Origin: Dama dama
Lineage: Eukaryota; Chordata; Mammalia; Artiodactyla; Cervidae
Assembly: GCF_033118175.1 (NCBI RefSeq)
Contig: NW_026870963.1
Coordinates: 1,736,001-1,800,000, forward strand
Length of the DNA: 64,000 nucleotides
Reading direction: 5' to 3'
Positions within the stretch are counted from its first letter, which is position 1. The number at the start of each line of letters is the position of its first letter. The position numbers and the translations under genes are program-made. Below the pieces are notes generated by a model that saw nothing but the letters and a program-made list of their open reading frames with translations, was not told the DNA's origin and searched no databases. Below are positions 26,301 to 37,386 of this stretch, piece by piece.

Positions 26301-27280
26301 GAAGGAGCATGAGGTGGTGTTCAAAAACATGAAGAGCCTGAAAAGGTGTGAAAAATATGAAGAGATTCAAAAGGTGTCAATAATATGAGGAGCATGAAAC
26401 GGTCTGTAAAATATGAGGAGCATGAATCGGTGTTCAAAAACATGAAGAGCCTGAAAAGCTGTGAAAAATATGAAGAGCATCAAGATTGTCAAAATATGAG
26501 GAGCATGAAATGGTCTGAAAAATAGGAGGAGCATGAAACGGTGTTGAAAAACATGAAGATCCGGAAAAAGTGTGAAAAATATGAAGAGCTTCAAAAGGTG
26601 TCAAAAATATGAGGAGCATGAAACGGTGTGAAAAATAGGAGGAGAATAAAGCGGTGTTGAAAAACATGAAGAGCCTGAAAAGGTGTGAAAAATATGAAGA
26701 GCTTGAAAAGTTGTCAAAAATATGAGGAGCATGAAACAGTCTGAAAAATAGGAGGAGGAGAAGCGGATTTGAAAAACATGAAGAGCCTGAAATGGTGTGA
26801 TAATTATGAAGCACTTCAAATGGTGTCAAAATTATGGGGAGCATTAAACGGTATGAAAAATAGGAGGAGCTTGAAACCTTGTTGAAAAATATGAAGAGCA
26901 TGAAAAGGTGTGGAAAAATATGAAGAGCTGCAAAAGGTGTCAAAAATATGAGGAGCATGAAACGGTCTGAAAAATATGAGGAGCATGAAACGGTGTTGAA
27001 ATTCAAGAAAACCCTGAAAAGGTGTGAAATATATGAAGAGCTTCAAAAGATATCAAAAATAGGAGGAGCAGGAAGCGGTGTAGAAAAACATGAACAGCCT
27101 GAAAAGGTGTGAAATATATGAAGAGCTTCAAAACGTGTCAAAAATATGAGGACCATGAAATGGTCTGAAAAATAGAAGGAGCATGAAGCGGTGTTCAAAA
27201 ACATGAAGAGCCTGAAAAGGTGTGAAATATATGAAGAGCTTCAAAAGGTGTAAAAAATATGAGGAGTTTGAAACGGTCTG

Positions 27281-27293
27281 AAAAATAAGAGGA
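27281..27293 (+). repeat. L1 target-site duplication, left, copy 2
   Basis: AAAAATAAGAGGA, the same sequence and position within the unit as in copy 1; paired with 28737-28749. Confidence 0.85.
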
Positions 27294-28122
27294 TCTGGTT
27301 TCCTCAGTGTGTATGCCCAGAAGTGGAATTGCTGGGTCATATGGCAGTTCTCTTTCCAGTTTTTTAAGAAATCTCTACACCGTTTTCCATAGCGGCTGTA
27401 CTAGTGTGCATTCCCACCAACAGTATAAGAGGGTTCCCTTTTCTCCACTCCCTCTCCAGCATTTATTGCTTGTAGACTTTTGGATAGCAGCCATCCTGAC
27501 TGGCATGTAATGGTACCTCATTGTGGTTTTGATTTGCATTTCTCTAATAATGAGTGATGTTGAGCATCTTTTCATGTGTTTGTTAGCCATCTGTATGTCT
27601 TCTTTGGAGAAATGTCTGTTTAGTTCTTTGGCCCATTTTTTGATTGGGTCATTTATTTTTCTGGAATTGAGCTGCAGGAGTTGCTTGTATATTTTTGAGA
27701 TTAATCCTTTGTCTGTTTCTTCATTTGCTATTATTTTCTCCCAATCTGAGGGCTGTCTTTTCACCTTACTTATAGTTTCCTTTGTAGTGCAAAAGCTTTT
27801 AAGTTTCATTAGGTCCCATTTGTTTAGTTTTGCTTTTATTTCCAATATTCTGGGAGGTGGGTCATAGAGGATCTTGCTTTGATTTATGTCGGAGAGTGTT
27901 TTGCCTATGTTCTCCTCTAGGAGTTTTATAGTTTCTGGTCTTACATTTAGATCTTTAATCCATTTTGAGTTTATTTTTGTGTATGGTGTTAGAAAGTGTT
28001 CTATTTTCATTCTTTTACAAGTGGTTGACCAGTTTTCCCAGCACCACTTGTTAAAGAGGTTGTCTTTTTTCCATTGTATATCCTTGCCTCCTTTGTCAAA
28101 GATAAGGTGTCCATAGGTTCGT
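27294..28122 (-). pseudogene. L1 ORF2 fragment, inverted part, copy 2
   Basis: Minus-strand ORF2 C-terminal fragment, translated identically to copy 1 as far as I can see. It has the same premature TAG (27375-27377, minus strand) after PLWKTV. Catalytic RT and endonuclease domains are absent. Confidence 0.92.
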
Positions 28123-28688
28123 CTGAAAGAGACACGTGCACCCCAATGTTCATCGCAGCACTGTTTATAATAGCCAGGACATGGAAGCAACCTAGATGCC
28201 CGTCAGCAGATGAATGGATAAGAAAGCTGTGGTACATATACACCATGGAATATTACTCAGCCGTTAAAAAGAATTCATTTGAATCAGTCCTAATGAGATG
28301 GATGAAGCTGGAGCCCATTTTACAGAGTGAAGTAAGCCAGAAAGATAAAGAACATTACAGCATACTGACACATGTATATGGAATTTAGAAAGGTGACAAC
28401 GATAACCCTATATGCAGAACAGAAAAAGAGACACAGAAATACAGAACAGACTTTTAAACTTTGTGGGAGAATGTGAGGGTGGGATATTTCAAAAGAACAG
28501 CATGTATGCTATCTATGGTGAAACAGATCACCAGCCCAGGTAGGATGCACGAGACAAGTGCTCCGGCTTGGTGCACTGGGAAGACCCAGAGGAATCGGGT
28601 GGAGAGGGAGGTGGGAGGGGCAATCGGGACTGGGAATGCATGTAAGTCCATGGCTGATTCATATCAAAGTATGACAAAACCAAATGGA
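28123..28688 (+). pseudogene. L1 ORF2 C-terminus and 3' UTR, sense part, copy 2
   Basis: Sense-strand end of ORF2 with its natural stop TAG at 28386-28388, then 3' UTR and an A-rich tail to 28736. Same content as copy 1; a relic without start or catalytic domain. Confidence 0.92.
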
Positions 28689-28736
28689 AAAAAAATAAAA
28701 ATAATAAAAAAAATTTAAAAAAATAACAATAAAAAA

Positions 28737-28749
28737 AAAAATAAGAGGA
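28737..28749 (+). repeat. L1 target-site duplication, right, copy 2
   Basis: AAAAATAAGAGGA after the A-rich tail; matches 27281-27293. Confidence 0.85.
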
Positions 28750-31700
28750 GCATGAAACGGTGTTCAAAAACATGAAGAGCCTGAAAAGGTGTGGAAATTA
28801 TGAAGAGCTTCAAAAGGTGTCAAATATATGAGGAGCATAAAACGGTCTGAAAAAAAGGAGGAGCATGAAATGGTGTTGAAAAACATGAAGAGCCTGAAAA
28901 GGTGTGGAAATTATGAAGAGCTTCAAAAGGTGTCAAATATATGAGGAGCATAAAACGGTCTGAAAAAAATGAGGAGCATGAAGTGGTGTTGAAAACCATG
29001 AAGAGCCTGTAAGGTGTGAAAAAAATGAAGAACTTCAAAAGGTGTCAAAAATATAAGGAGCATGAAACGGCCTGAAAAATAGGAGGAGCATGAAGGGGTG
29101 TTCAAAAACGTGAAAAGCCTGAAAAGGTGTGAAAAACATGAAGAGTTTCAAAAGGTGTCAAAAATGAGATGAGCATGAAACGGTCTGAAAAATAGGAGGA
29201 GCATGAAGCGGTGTTCAAAAACATGAAGAGCCTGAAAAAGTGTGAAAAATATGAAGAGCTTATAAAATTGTCAAAAATATGAGGAGCATGAAGAGATGTT
29301 CAAAAACATGAAGAGGTTATTAAGGTGTGAAAAACATGAAGAGCTATAAAAGGTTTGAAAAATAGGAGGAGCATGAAGCGGTGTTCAAAAACATGAAGAG
29401 CCTGAAAAAGTGTGAAAAATATGAAGAGCTTATAAAATTGTCAAAATATGAGGAGCATGAAACGGTCTGAAAAATACGAGCAGCCTGAAACCGTCTGAAA
29501 AATAGGAGGAGCATAAAGCGGTGTTCAAAAACATGAAGGGCCTGAAAACGTGTGAAAAATATGAAGAGCTTCAAAAGGAGTCAAAAATATGCGGAGCCTG
29601 AAACGATCTGAAAATTAGGAGGAGCATGAAGCGGTGTTGAAAACCATGAAGAGCCGGAAAAGGTGTGAAAAATGTGAAGAGCTTCAAAAGGTGTCAAAAA
29701 TATGAGGAGCATGAAACGCTCTGAAATATAGGAGGATCATGAAGCGGTGTTGAAAAACATGAAGAGCCTGAAAAGGTGTGATAAATGTGAAGAGCTTCAA
29801 AAGGTGTCAAAAATATGAGGAGCATGAAACGGTCTGAAAAATAGGAGGAGCATGAAACGGTGATCAAAAACATGAAGAGTCTGAAAACGTGTGAAAAATA
29901 TGAAGAGCTTCAAACGGTGTGAAAAATATCAGGAGCATGAAACGGTCTGAAAAAGATGAGGAGCATGAAGTAGTCTTCAAAAACATGTACAGCCTGAAAA
30001 GGTGTGAAAAATATGAAGAGCTTCAAAAGGTGTGAAATACATGAGTATCATGAAACGGTATAAAAAATAGGAGGAGCATGAAGCTGTGTTCAAAAACATG
30101 AGAGCCTGAAAAGGTGTGCAAAATATGAAGAGGTTTAAAAGGTGTGAAAAATACGAGGAGCATGAAACGGTCTGAAAAATAGGAGGAGCATGAAACGGTG
30201 TTCAAAACATGAAGAGCCTGAAATGGTGTGAAAAATATGAAGAGCCTCAAAACGTTTCAAAAATATGAGGAGGATGAAACGGTCTGAAAAATAGGAGGCG
30301 CATGAAGCGATGTTGAAAAACTTGAAGAGCTTGAAAAGGTGTAAAATATGAAGAGCTTCAAAACGTGTGAAAAATATGAAGAGCTTCAAAAGGTGTCAAA
30401 AATGAGATGAGCATGAAACGGTCTGAAAAATAGGAGGAGAATGAAACGGTGTTGAAAAACTTGAAGACCCTGAAAAGCTGTGAAAAATATGAAGAGCTTC
30501 AAAAGGTGTGAAAAATATGAAGAGCTTCCAAAAGTGTCAAAAATATGAGGAGCATGAAAAGGTCAGAAAAAGAGGAGGAGCATGAGCGGAGTTGAAAAAC
30601 ATGAAGAGACCGAAAAGGTGTGAAAAATATGAAGAGCTTCAAAAGGTTTGAAAAATAGGAGGAGCATGAAGCGGTTTTCAAAAACATGAAAAGCCTGAAA
30701 AGGTGTGAAAAATACGAAGAGCTTCAAAAGGTGTCAAAAATATGACGAGCATGAAAGAGTCTGAAAAATAGGAGCAGCATGAAACGGTGTTCAAAAACAT
30801 GAAGAGCCTGAAAAGGTGTGAAAAATATGAAGAGCTTGAAAAGGTGTGAAAATAGAAGGAGCATGAAGGGGTGTTCAAAAACATGATAAGCCTGAAAAGG
30901 TGTAAAAAACATGAAGAGTTTCAAAAGGTGTCAAAAATGAGATGAGCATGAAACGGTCTGAAAAATAGGAGGATCATGAAGCGGTGTTCAAAAAGATGAA
31001 GAGCCTGAAAAGGTGTGAAAAACATGAAGAGTTTCAAAAGGTGTCAAAAATATGAGGAGCATGAAACGGTCTGACAAAGAGGAGGAGCATAAAGTGGTGT
31101 TTAAAAACATGAAGGGCCTGAAAAGGTGTGAACAGTATGAAGAGCTTCAAAAGGTGTCAAAAATGATATGAGCATGAAACGGTCTGAAAAATAGGAGGAG
31201 CATGAAGCGGTGTTCAAAAACATAAAGAGCCTGAAAAGGTGTGAAAAATATGAAGAGCTTCAAAAGGTGTGAAAAATGAGAGGATCATGAAACGGTCGGA
31301 AAAATAGGAGGAGCATGAAGCGGTGTTCAAAAACATGAAGAGCTGAAAAGGTGTGAAAAATATGAAGAGCTTCAAAAGGTGTGAAAAATAAGAGGATCAT
31401 GAAACGGTCTGAAAAATAGGAGGAGCATGAAGCGGTGTTCAAAACCATGAAGAGCCTGAAAAGGTATGAAAAATATGAAGAGCTTCAAAAAGTGTCAAAA
31501 ATATGAGGAGCATGAAACGGTCTCAAAAATTGGAGGAGCCTGAAGCAGTCGGAAAAAAAGGAGGACATTGAAACGGTGTTGAAAAACATGAAGAGCCCGA
31601 AAACGTGTGAAAAATAGGAGGAGCTTCAAAAGGTGTCAAAAAAATGAGGAGCATGAAACGGTCTGAAAAATAGGAGGAGAAAGAAGCGGCGTGCAAAAAC

Positions 31701-34700
31701 AAGAAGAGCCTTAAAAGGTGTGAAAAATATGAAGAGCTTCAAAAGGTGTGAAAAATGAAAGGAGCATGAAACGGTATGAAAAATAGAAGGAGCATGAAGT
31801 GGTGTTGAAAAAAAAGAAGAGCCTGAAAATGTGTGAAAAATATGAAGAGCTTCAAAAGGTGTGAAATACATGAGGAACATTAAACGTTCTGAAAAATAGG
31901 AGGAGCATGAAGCGGTGTTGAAAAACATGAAGAGCCTGAAAAGGTGTTAAAAATATGAAGAGCTTCAAAAAGTGTGAAAAATAGGAGGAGCATGAAGCGG
32001 TGTTCAAAAACATGAAGAGCCTGAAAAGGTTTGAAAAATATGAAGAGCTTCAAACGGTCTGAAATACATGAGGAGCATGAAACGGTCTGAAAAATAGGAG
32101 GAGCATGATGCGGTGTGGAAAAACAAGAAGAGCCTGAAAAGGTGTGAAAAATATGAAGAGCTTCAAAAGGTGTGAAAAATATGAAGAGCTTCAAAAGGTT
32201 TCAAAATTAAGAGGAGCAATAAACCGTCTGAAAAGTATGAAGGAGCATGAAACGGTTTGAAAAATAGGAGGAGCATGAAACGTGATGAAAAACATGAAGA
32301 GCTTCAAAGGGTGTGAAAAATATTAGATCATGAAACGATCTGAAAAATAGGAGGAGCATGAACTGGTCTTGAACAACATGAAGAGCATGAAAAGGTGTGA
32401 AAAATATGAAGAGCTTAAAAAGGTGTCAAAAATATGAGGAGCACGGAACGGTCTGAAAAATAGGAGAACCACGAAGCTGTGTTGAAAAACATGACAGCAT
32501 GAAAAGGTGTGAAAAATATGAAGGGCTGCAAAAGTTGTGAAAAATATGAAGAGCATGAAAAGGTCTGAAAAATAGGAGGAGCATGAAGCGCTGTTGAAAA
32601 ACATGAAGTGCCTGAAAAGTTGTGAAGAATATGAAGAGCTTCAAAAGGTGTCAAAAATATGAGGAGCATGAAATGGACTGAAAAATATGAGGTGCATGAA
32701 TCGGTCTGATTAATAGGAGGAGCATGAAACGGTGTTGAAAAACATGAAGAGCATTGAAAGGTGTGAAAAATATGAAGAGCTTCAAAAGGTGTCAAAACTG
32801 TGAGGATCATGAAATGATCTGAAAGATAGGAGGAGCATGAACCGGTGGTCAGAAACATGAAGAGCCTGAAAAGGTGTGAAATATATGAAGAGCTTCAAAA
32901 GGTGTGAAAAATATGAATAGCTTCAGAAGGTGTTAAAAATATGAGGAGCATGAAACGGTCTGAAAAATAGGTGGAGCATCAAAATGTGTTGAAAAAAATG
33001 AAGATCATGAAAGGTTTGAAAAATATGAAGAGCTTCAAAAGGAGTCAAAAATAGAAGCAGCATGAAACGGTGTTCAAAAACTTGAAGTGCCTGAAAATGT
33101 GTGAAAAATATGAAGAGATTTAAACGTGTCAAAAATATGAGGAACATGAAACGGTCTGAAAAATAGGAGGAGCATGAAGCGGTGTTGAAAAACATGAAGA
33201 GCATGAAAAGGTGTGAAAAATATGAAGAGCTTCAAACGGTGTGAAAAATATGAGGAGCATGAAACAGTCTGAAAAATAGGAGGAGCATGAAGCGCTGTTC
33301 AAAAACATGAAGAGCCACAAAAGGTGTGAAAAATATGAAGAGCTTTAAAAGGTGTCAAAATATGAGGAGCATGAAACGTTCTGAAAAATAGGAGGATCAT
33401 GAAACGGTGTTCAAAAACATGAAGAGCCTGAAAAGGTGTGAAAAATATGAAGAGCCTCAAAAAATGTCAAATATATAAGGAGTATGAAATGGTCTCAAAA
33501 ATAGGAGGAGCAAGAAGCGGTGTTGAAAAACATGAAGAGCCTGAAACCGAGTGAAAAATATGAAGAGCTTCAAAAATGTGAAAAATATGAAGAGCTTCAA
33601 AAGGTGTGAAAAATATGAAGAGCTTCAAAAGTTGTCAAAAATGAGATGTGCATGAAACGGACTGAAATATAGGAGGAGCTTGAAGTGATGTTGAAAAACA
33701 TGAAGAGCCTGAAAATGTGTGAAATATAGGAAGAGCTTCAAAAGGTGTCAAAAATAAGATGAGCATGAAACAGTCTGAAAATAAGAAGGAGCATGAAGCG
33801 GTGTTCAGAAACATGAAGAGCCTGAAAAGGTGTGAAAAATATGAGGAGCTTCAAAAGGTGTCAAAATATCAGGAGCAGGAAACGGTCTGAAAAATAGGAG
33901 GAGCATGAAGTGCTGTTCAAAATCATGAAGATCCTGGAAAGTTGTGAAAAATATGAAGAGCTTCAAAAGGTGTGAAATACATGAGGAGCATGAAACGGTC
34001 TGAAAAATAGGAGGAGCCTGAAGCGGTGTAGAAAAACATGAAGAGCCTGAAAATGTGTGAAAAATATGAAGAGCTTCAAAAGGTGTCAAAAATGAGATGA
34101 GCATAAAACGGTCTGATAAGTAGGAGGAGCATGAAGTGGTGTTGACAAACATGAAGAGCCTGAAAACGTGTGAAAAATATGAAGGGCTTCAAAAGGTGTG
34201 AAAAATATGAAGAGCTTCCAAAGTTGTCAAAAATATGAGGAGCATGAATCGGTCTCAAAAAATAGGAGAGAGCATGAAGCGGTGTTGAAAAACATGAAGA
34301 GCCTGAAAAGGTTTGAAAAATATGAAGAACTTCAGAAGTTGTCAAATCATGAGGAGCATGAAACGGTCTGAAAAATAAGAGGACATTGAAGCGGTGTTGA
34401 AAAATATGAAGAGCGTGAAAACGTGTGAAAAATATGAAGAGCTTCAAAAGGTGTGAAAAATATGAAAAGCTTCTAAAGGTGTCAAAAATGAGATGGGCAT
34501 GAAACGGTCTGAAAATTAGGAGGAGCATGAAGCGGTGTTGAAAAACATGAAGAGCGTGAAAAGGTGTGAAAAATATGAAGAGCATGAAAATGTGTGAAAA
34601 ATATGAGGAGCATAAACTGTGTTCAAAAACATGAATATCCAGAAAAGGTGTGAAAAATATGAAGAGCATCAAAATGTCTCAAAAACATGAGGAGCATGAA

Positions 34701-35918
34701 ACGGTCTGAAAATAGAAGGAGCATGAAGCGGTGTTCAAAAACATGAAGAGCCTGAAAAGGTGTGAAAAATATGAAGAGCTTCAAAAGATATAAAAAATAT
34801 GAGGAGCATGAAACGGTTTGAAAAATACAAGGAGCATGATGTGGTGTTGAAATCATGAAGTGCATAAAAATGTGTGAAAAATATGAAGAGCTTCAAAAAA
34901 TATCAAAATATGAGGAGCATGTAACGGTCTGAAAATTAGAAGGAGCATGAGGTGGTGTTCAAAAACATGAAGAGCCTGAAAAGGTGTGAAAAATATGAAG
35001 AGATTCAAAAGGTGTCAATAATATGAGGAGCATGAAACGGTCTGTAAAATATGAGGAGCATGAATCGGTGTTCAAAAACATGAAGAGCCTGAAAAGCTGT
35101 GAAAAATATGAAGAGCATCAAGATTGTCAAAATATGAGGAGCATGAAATGGTCTGAAAAATAGGAGGAGCATGAAACGGTGTTGAAAAACATGAAGATCC
35201 GGAAAAAGTGTGAAAAATATGAAGAGCTTCAAAAGGTGTCAAAAATATGAGGAGCATGAAACGGTGTGAAAAATAGGAGGAGAATAAAGCGGTGTTGAAA
35301 AACATGAAGAGCCTGAAAAGGTGTGAAAAATATGAAGAGCTTGAAAAGTTGTCAAAAATATGAGGAGCATGAAACAGTCTGAAAAATAGGAGGAGGAGAA
35401 GCGGATTTGAAAAACATGAAGAGCCTGAAATGGTGTGATAATTATGAAGCACTTCAAATGGTGTCAAAATTATGGGGAGCATTAAACGGTATGAAAAATA
35501 GGAGGAGCTTGAAACCTTGTTGAAAAATATGAAGAGCATGAAAAGGTGTGGAAAAATATGAAGAGCTGCAAAAGGTGTCAAAAATATGAGGAGCATGAAA
35601 CGGTCTGAAAAATATGAGGAGCATGAAACGGTGTTGAAATTCAAGAAAACCCTGAAAAGGTGTGAAATATATGAAGAGCTTCAAAAGATATCAAAAATAG
35701 GAGGAGCAGGAAGCGGTGTAGAAAAACATGAACAGCCTGAAAAGGTGTGAAATATATGAAGAGCTTCAAAACGTGTCAAAAATATGAGGACCATGAAATG
35801 GTCTGAAAAATAGAAGGAGCATGAAGCGGTGTTCAAAAACATGAAGAGCCTGAAAAGGTGTGAAATATATGAAGAGCTTCAAAAGGTGTAAAAAATATGA
35901 GGAGTTTGAAACGGTCTG

Positions 35919-35931
35919 AAAAATAAGAGGA
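35919..35931 (+). repeat. L1 target-site duplication, left, copy 3
   Basis: AAAAATAAGAGGA, paired with 37374-37386. Confidence 0.85.
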
Positions 35932-36759
35932 TCTGGTTTCCTCAGTGTGTATGCCCAGAAGTGGAATTGCTGGGTCATATGGCAGTTCTCTTTCCAGTTT
36001 TTTAAGAAATCTCTACACCGTTTTCCATAGCGGCTGTACTAGTGTGCATTCCCACCAACAGTATAAGAGGGTTCCCTTTTCTCCACTCCCTCTCCAGCAT
36101 TTATTGCTTGTAGACTTTTGGATAGCAGCCATCCTGACTGGCATGTAATGGTACCTCATTGTGGTTTTGATTTGCATTTCTCTAATAATGAGTGATGTTG
36201 AGCATCTTTTCATGTGTTTGTTATCCATCTGTATGTCTTCTTTGGAGAAATGTCTGTTTAGTTCTTTGGCTCATTTTTTATTGGGTCATTTATTTTTCTG
36301 GAATTGAGCTGCAGGATTTGCTTGTATATTTTTGAGATTAATCCTTTGTCTGTTTCTTCATTTGCTATTATTTTCTCCCAATCTGAGGGCTGTCTTTTCA
36401 CCTTACTTATAGTTTCCTTTGTAGTGCAAAAGCTTTTAAGTTTCATTAGGTCCCATTTGTTTAGTTTTGCTTTTATTTCCAATATTCTGGGAGGTGGGTC
36501 ATAGAGGATCTTGCTTTGATTTATGTCGGAGAGTGTTTTGCCTATGTTCTCCTCTAGGAGTTTTATAGTTTCTGGTCTTACATTTAGATCTTTAATCCAT
36601 TTTGAGTTTATTTTTGTGTATGGTGTTAGAAAGTGTTCTATTTTCATTCTTTTACAAGTGGTTGACCAGTTTTCCCAGCACCACTTGTTAAAGAGGTTGT
36701 CTTTTTTCCATTGTATATCCTTGCCTCCTTTGTCAAAGATAAGGTGTCCATAGGTTCGT
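35932..36759 (-). pseudogene. L1 ORF2 fragment, inverted part, copy 3 (frameshifted)
   Basis: As in copies 1 and 2, but the 1-bp deletion near 36281 breaks the frame between QLNSRKINDPIK and the NKHMKRCS region. The minus-strand frame is thus split in two, in addition to the shared premature TAG (36013-36015). A dead relic. Confidence 0.9.
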
Positions 36760-37325
36760 CTGAAAGAGACACGTGCACCCCAATGTTCATCGCAGCACTG
36801 TTTATAATAGCCAGGACATGGAAGCAACCTAGATGCCCGTCAGCAGATGAATGGATAAGAAAGCTGTGGTACATATACACCATGGAATATTACTCAGCCG
36901 TTAAAAAGAATTCATTTGAATCAGTCCTAATGAGATGGATGAAGCTGGAGCCCATTTTACAGAGTGAAGTAAGCCAGAAAGATAAAGAACATTACAGCAT
37001 ACTGACACATGTATATGGAATTTAGAAAGGTGGCAACGATAACCCTATATGCAGAACAGAAAAAGAGACACAGAAATACAGAACAGACTTTTAAACTTTG
37101 TGGGAGAATGTGAGGGTGGGATATTTCAAAAGAACAGCATGTATGCTATCTATGGTGAAACAGATCACCAGCCCAGGTAGGATGCACGAGACAAGTGCTC
37201 CAGCTTGGTGCACTGGGAAGACCCAGAGGAATCGGGTGGAGAGGGAGGTGGGAGGGGCAATCGGGACTGGGAATGCATGTAAGTCCATGGCTGATTCATA
37301 TCAAAGTATGACAAAACCAAATGGA
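36760..37325 (+). pseudogene. L1 ORF2 C-terminus and 3' UTR, sense part, copy 3
   Basis: Sense end of ORF2 with natural stop TAG at 37023-37025, 3' UTR and A-rich tail to 37373. The content matches copies 1 and 2 apart from the single-base changes listed for this L1 copy. Confidence 0.9.
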
Positions 37326-37373
37326 AAAAAAATAAAAATAATAAAAAAAATTAAAAAAAATAACAATAAAAAA

Positions 37374-37386
37374 AAAAATAAGAGGA
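37374..37386 (+). repeat. L1 target-site duplication, right, copy 3
   Basis: AAAAATAAGAGGA after the A-rich tail; matches 35919-35931. Confidence 0.85.

Larger units (their letters stand above)
27294..28736 (+). mobile_element. Twin-primed LINE-1, copy 2 (amplified with the unit)
   Basis: Same inverted/sense structure, same 1-base loss at the inversion (junction at 28122/28123) and same target duplication as copy 1. It shares with copy 1 the base G at 27586 (18948 in copy 1), where copy 3 and the independent L1 at 55.5 kb have the other allele. Not a separate insertion. Confidence 0.95.
23139..31776 (+). repeat. 8,638-bp higher-order satellite unit, copy 2
   Basis: Near-identical repeat of 14501-23138, directly adjacent and in the same orientation, with the L1 at the same internal position. 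The unit start is marked by the variant ATAGAAGGAGCATGAAGTGG followed by a run of eight A's (near 23158). Single-base differences from copy 3 include AGCAAGAAGCGGC here (near 23041) against AGAAAGAAGCGGC there (near 31679). Confidence 0.93.
35932..37373 (+). mobile_element. Twin-primed LINE-1, copy 3 (amplified with the unit)
   Basis: Same insertion as copies 1 and 2, with the inversion junction at 36759/36760. It carries private changes: a 1-bp deletion near 36281, T in GCAGGATTTGC near 36318, GGTGGCAACG near 37033 and CTCCAGC near 37202. At 36224 it has the allele also found in the unrelated L1 at 55.5 kb (56828), probably the ancestral state. Confidence 0.95.
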
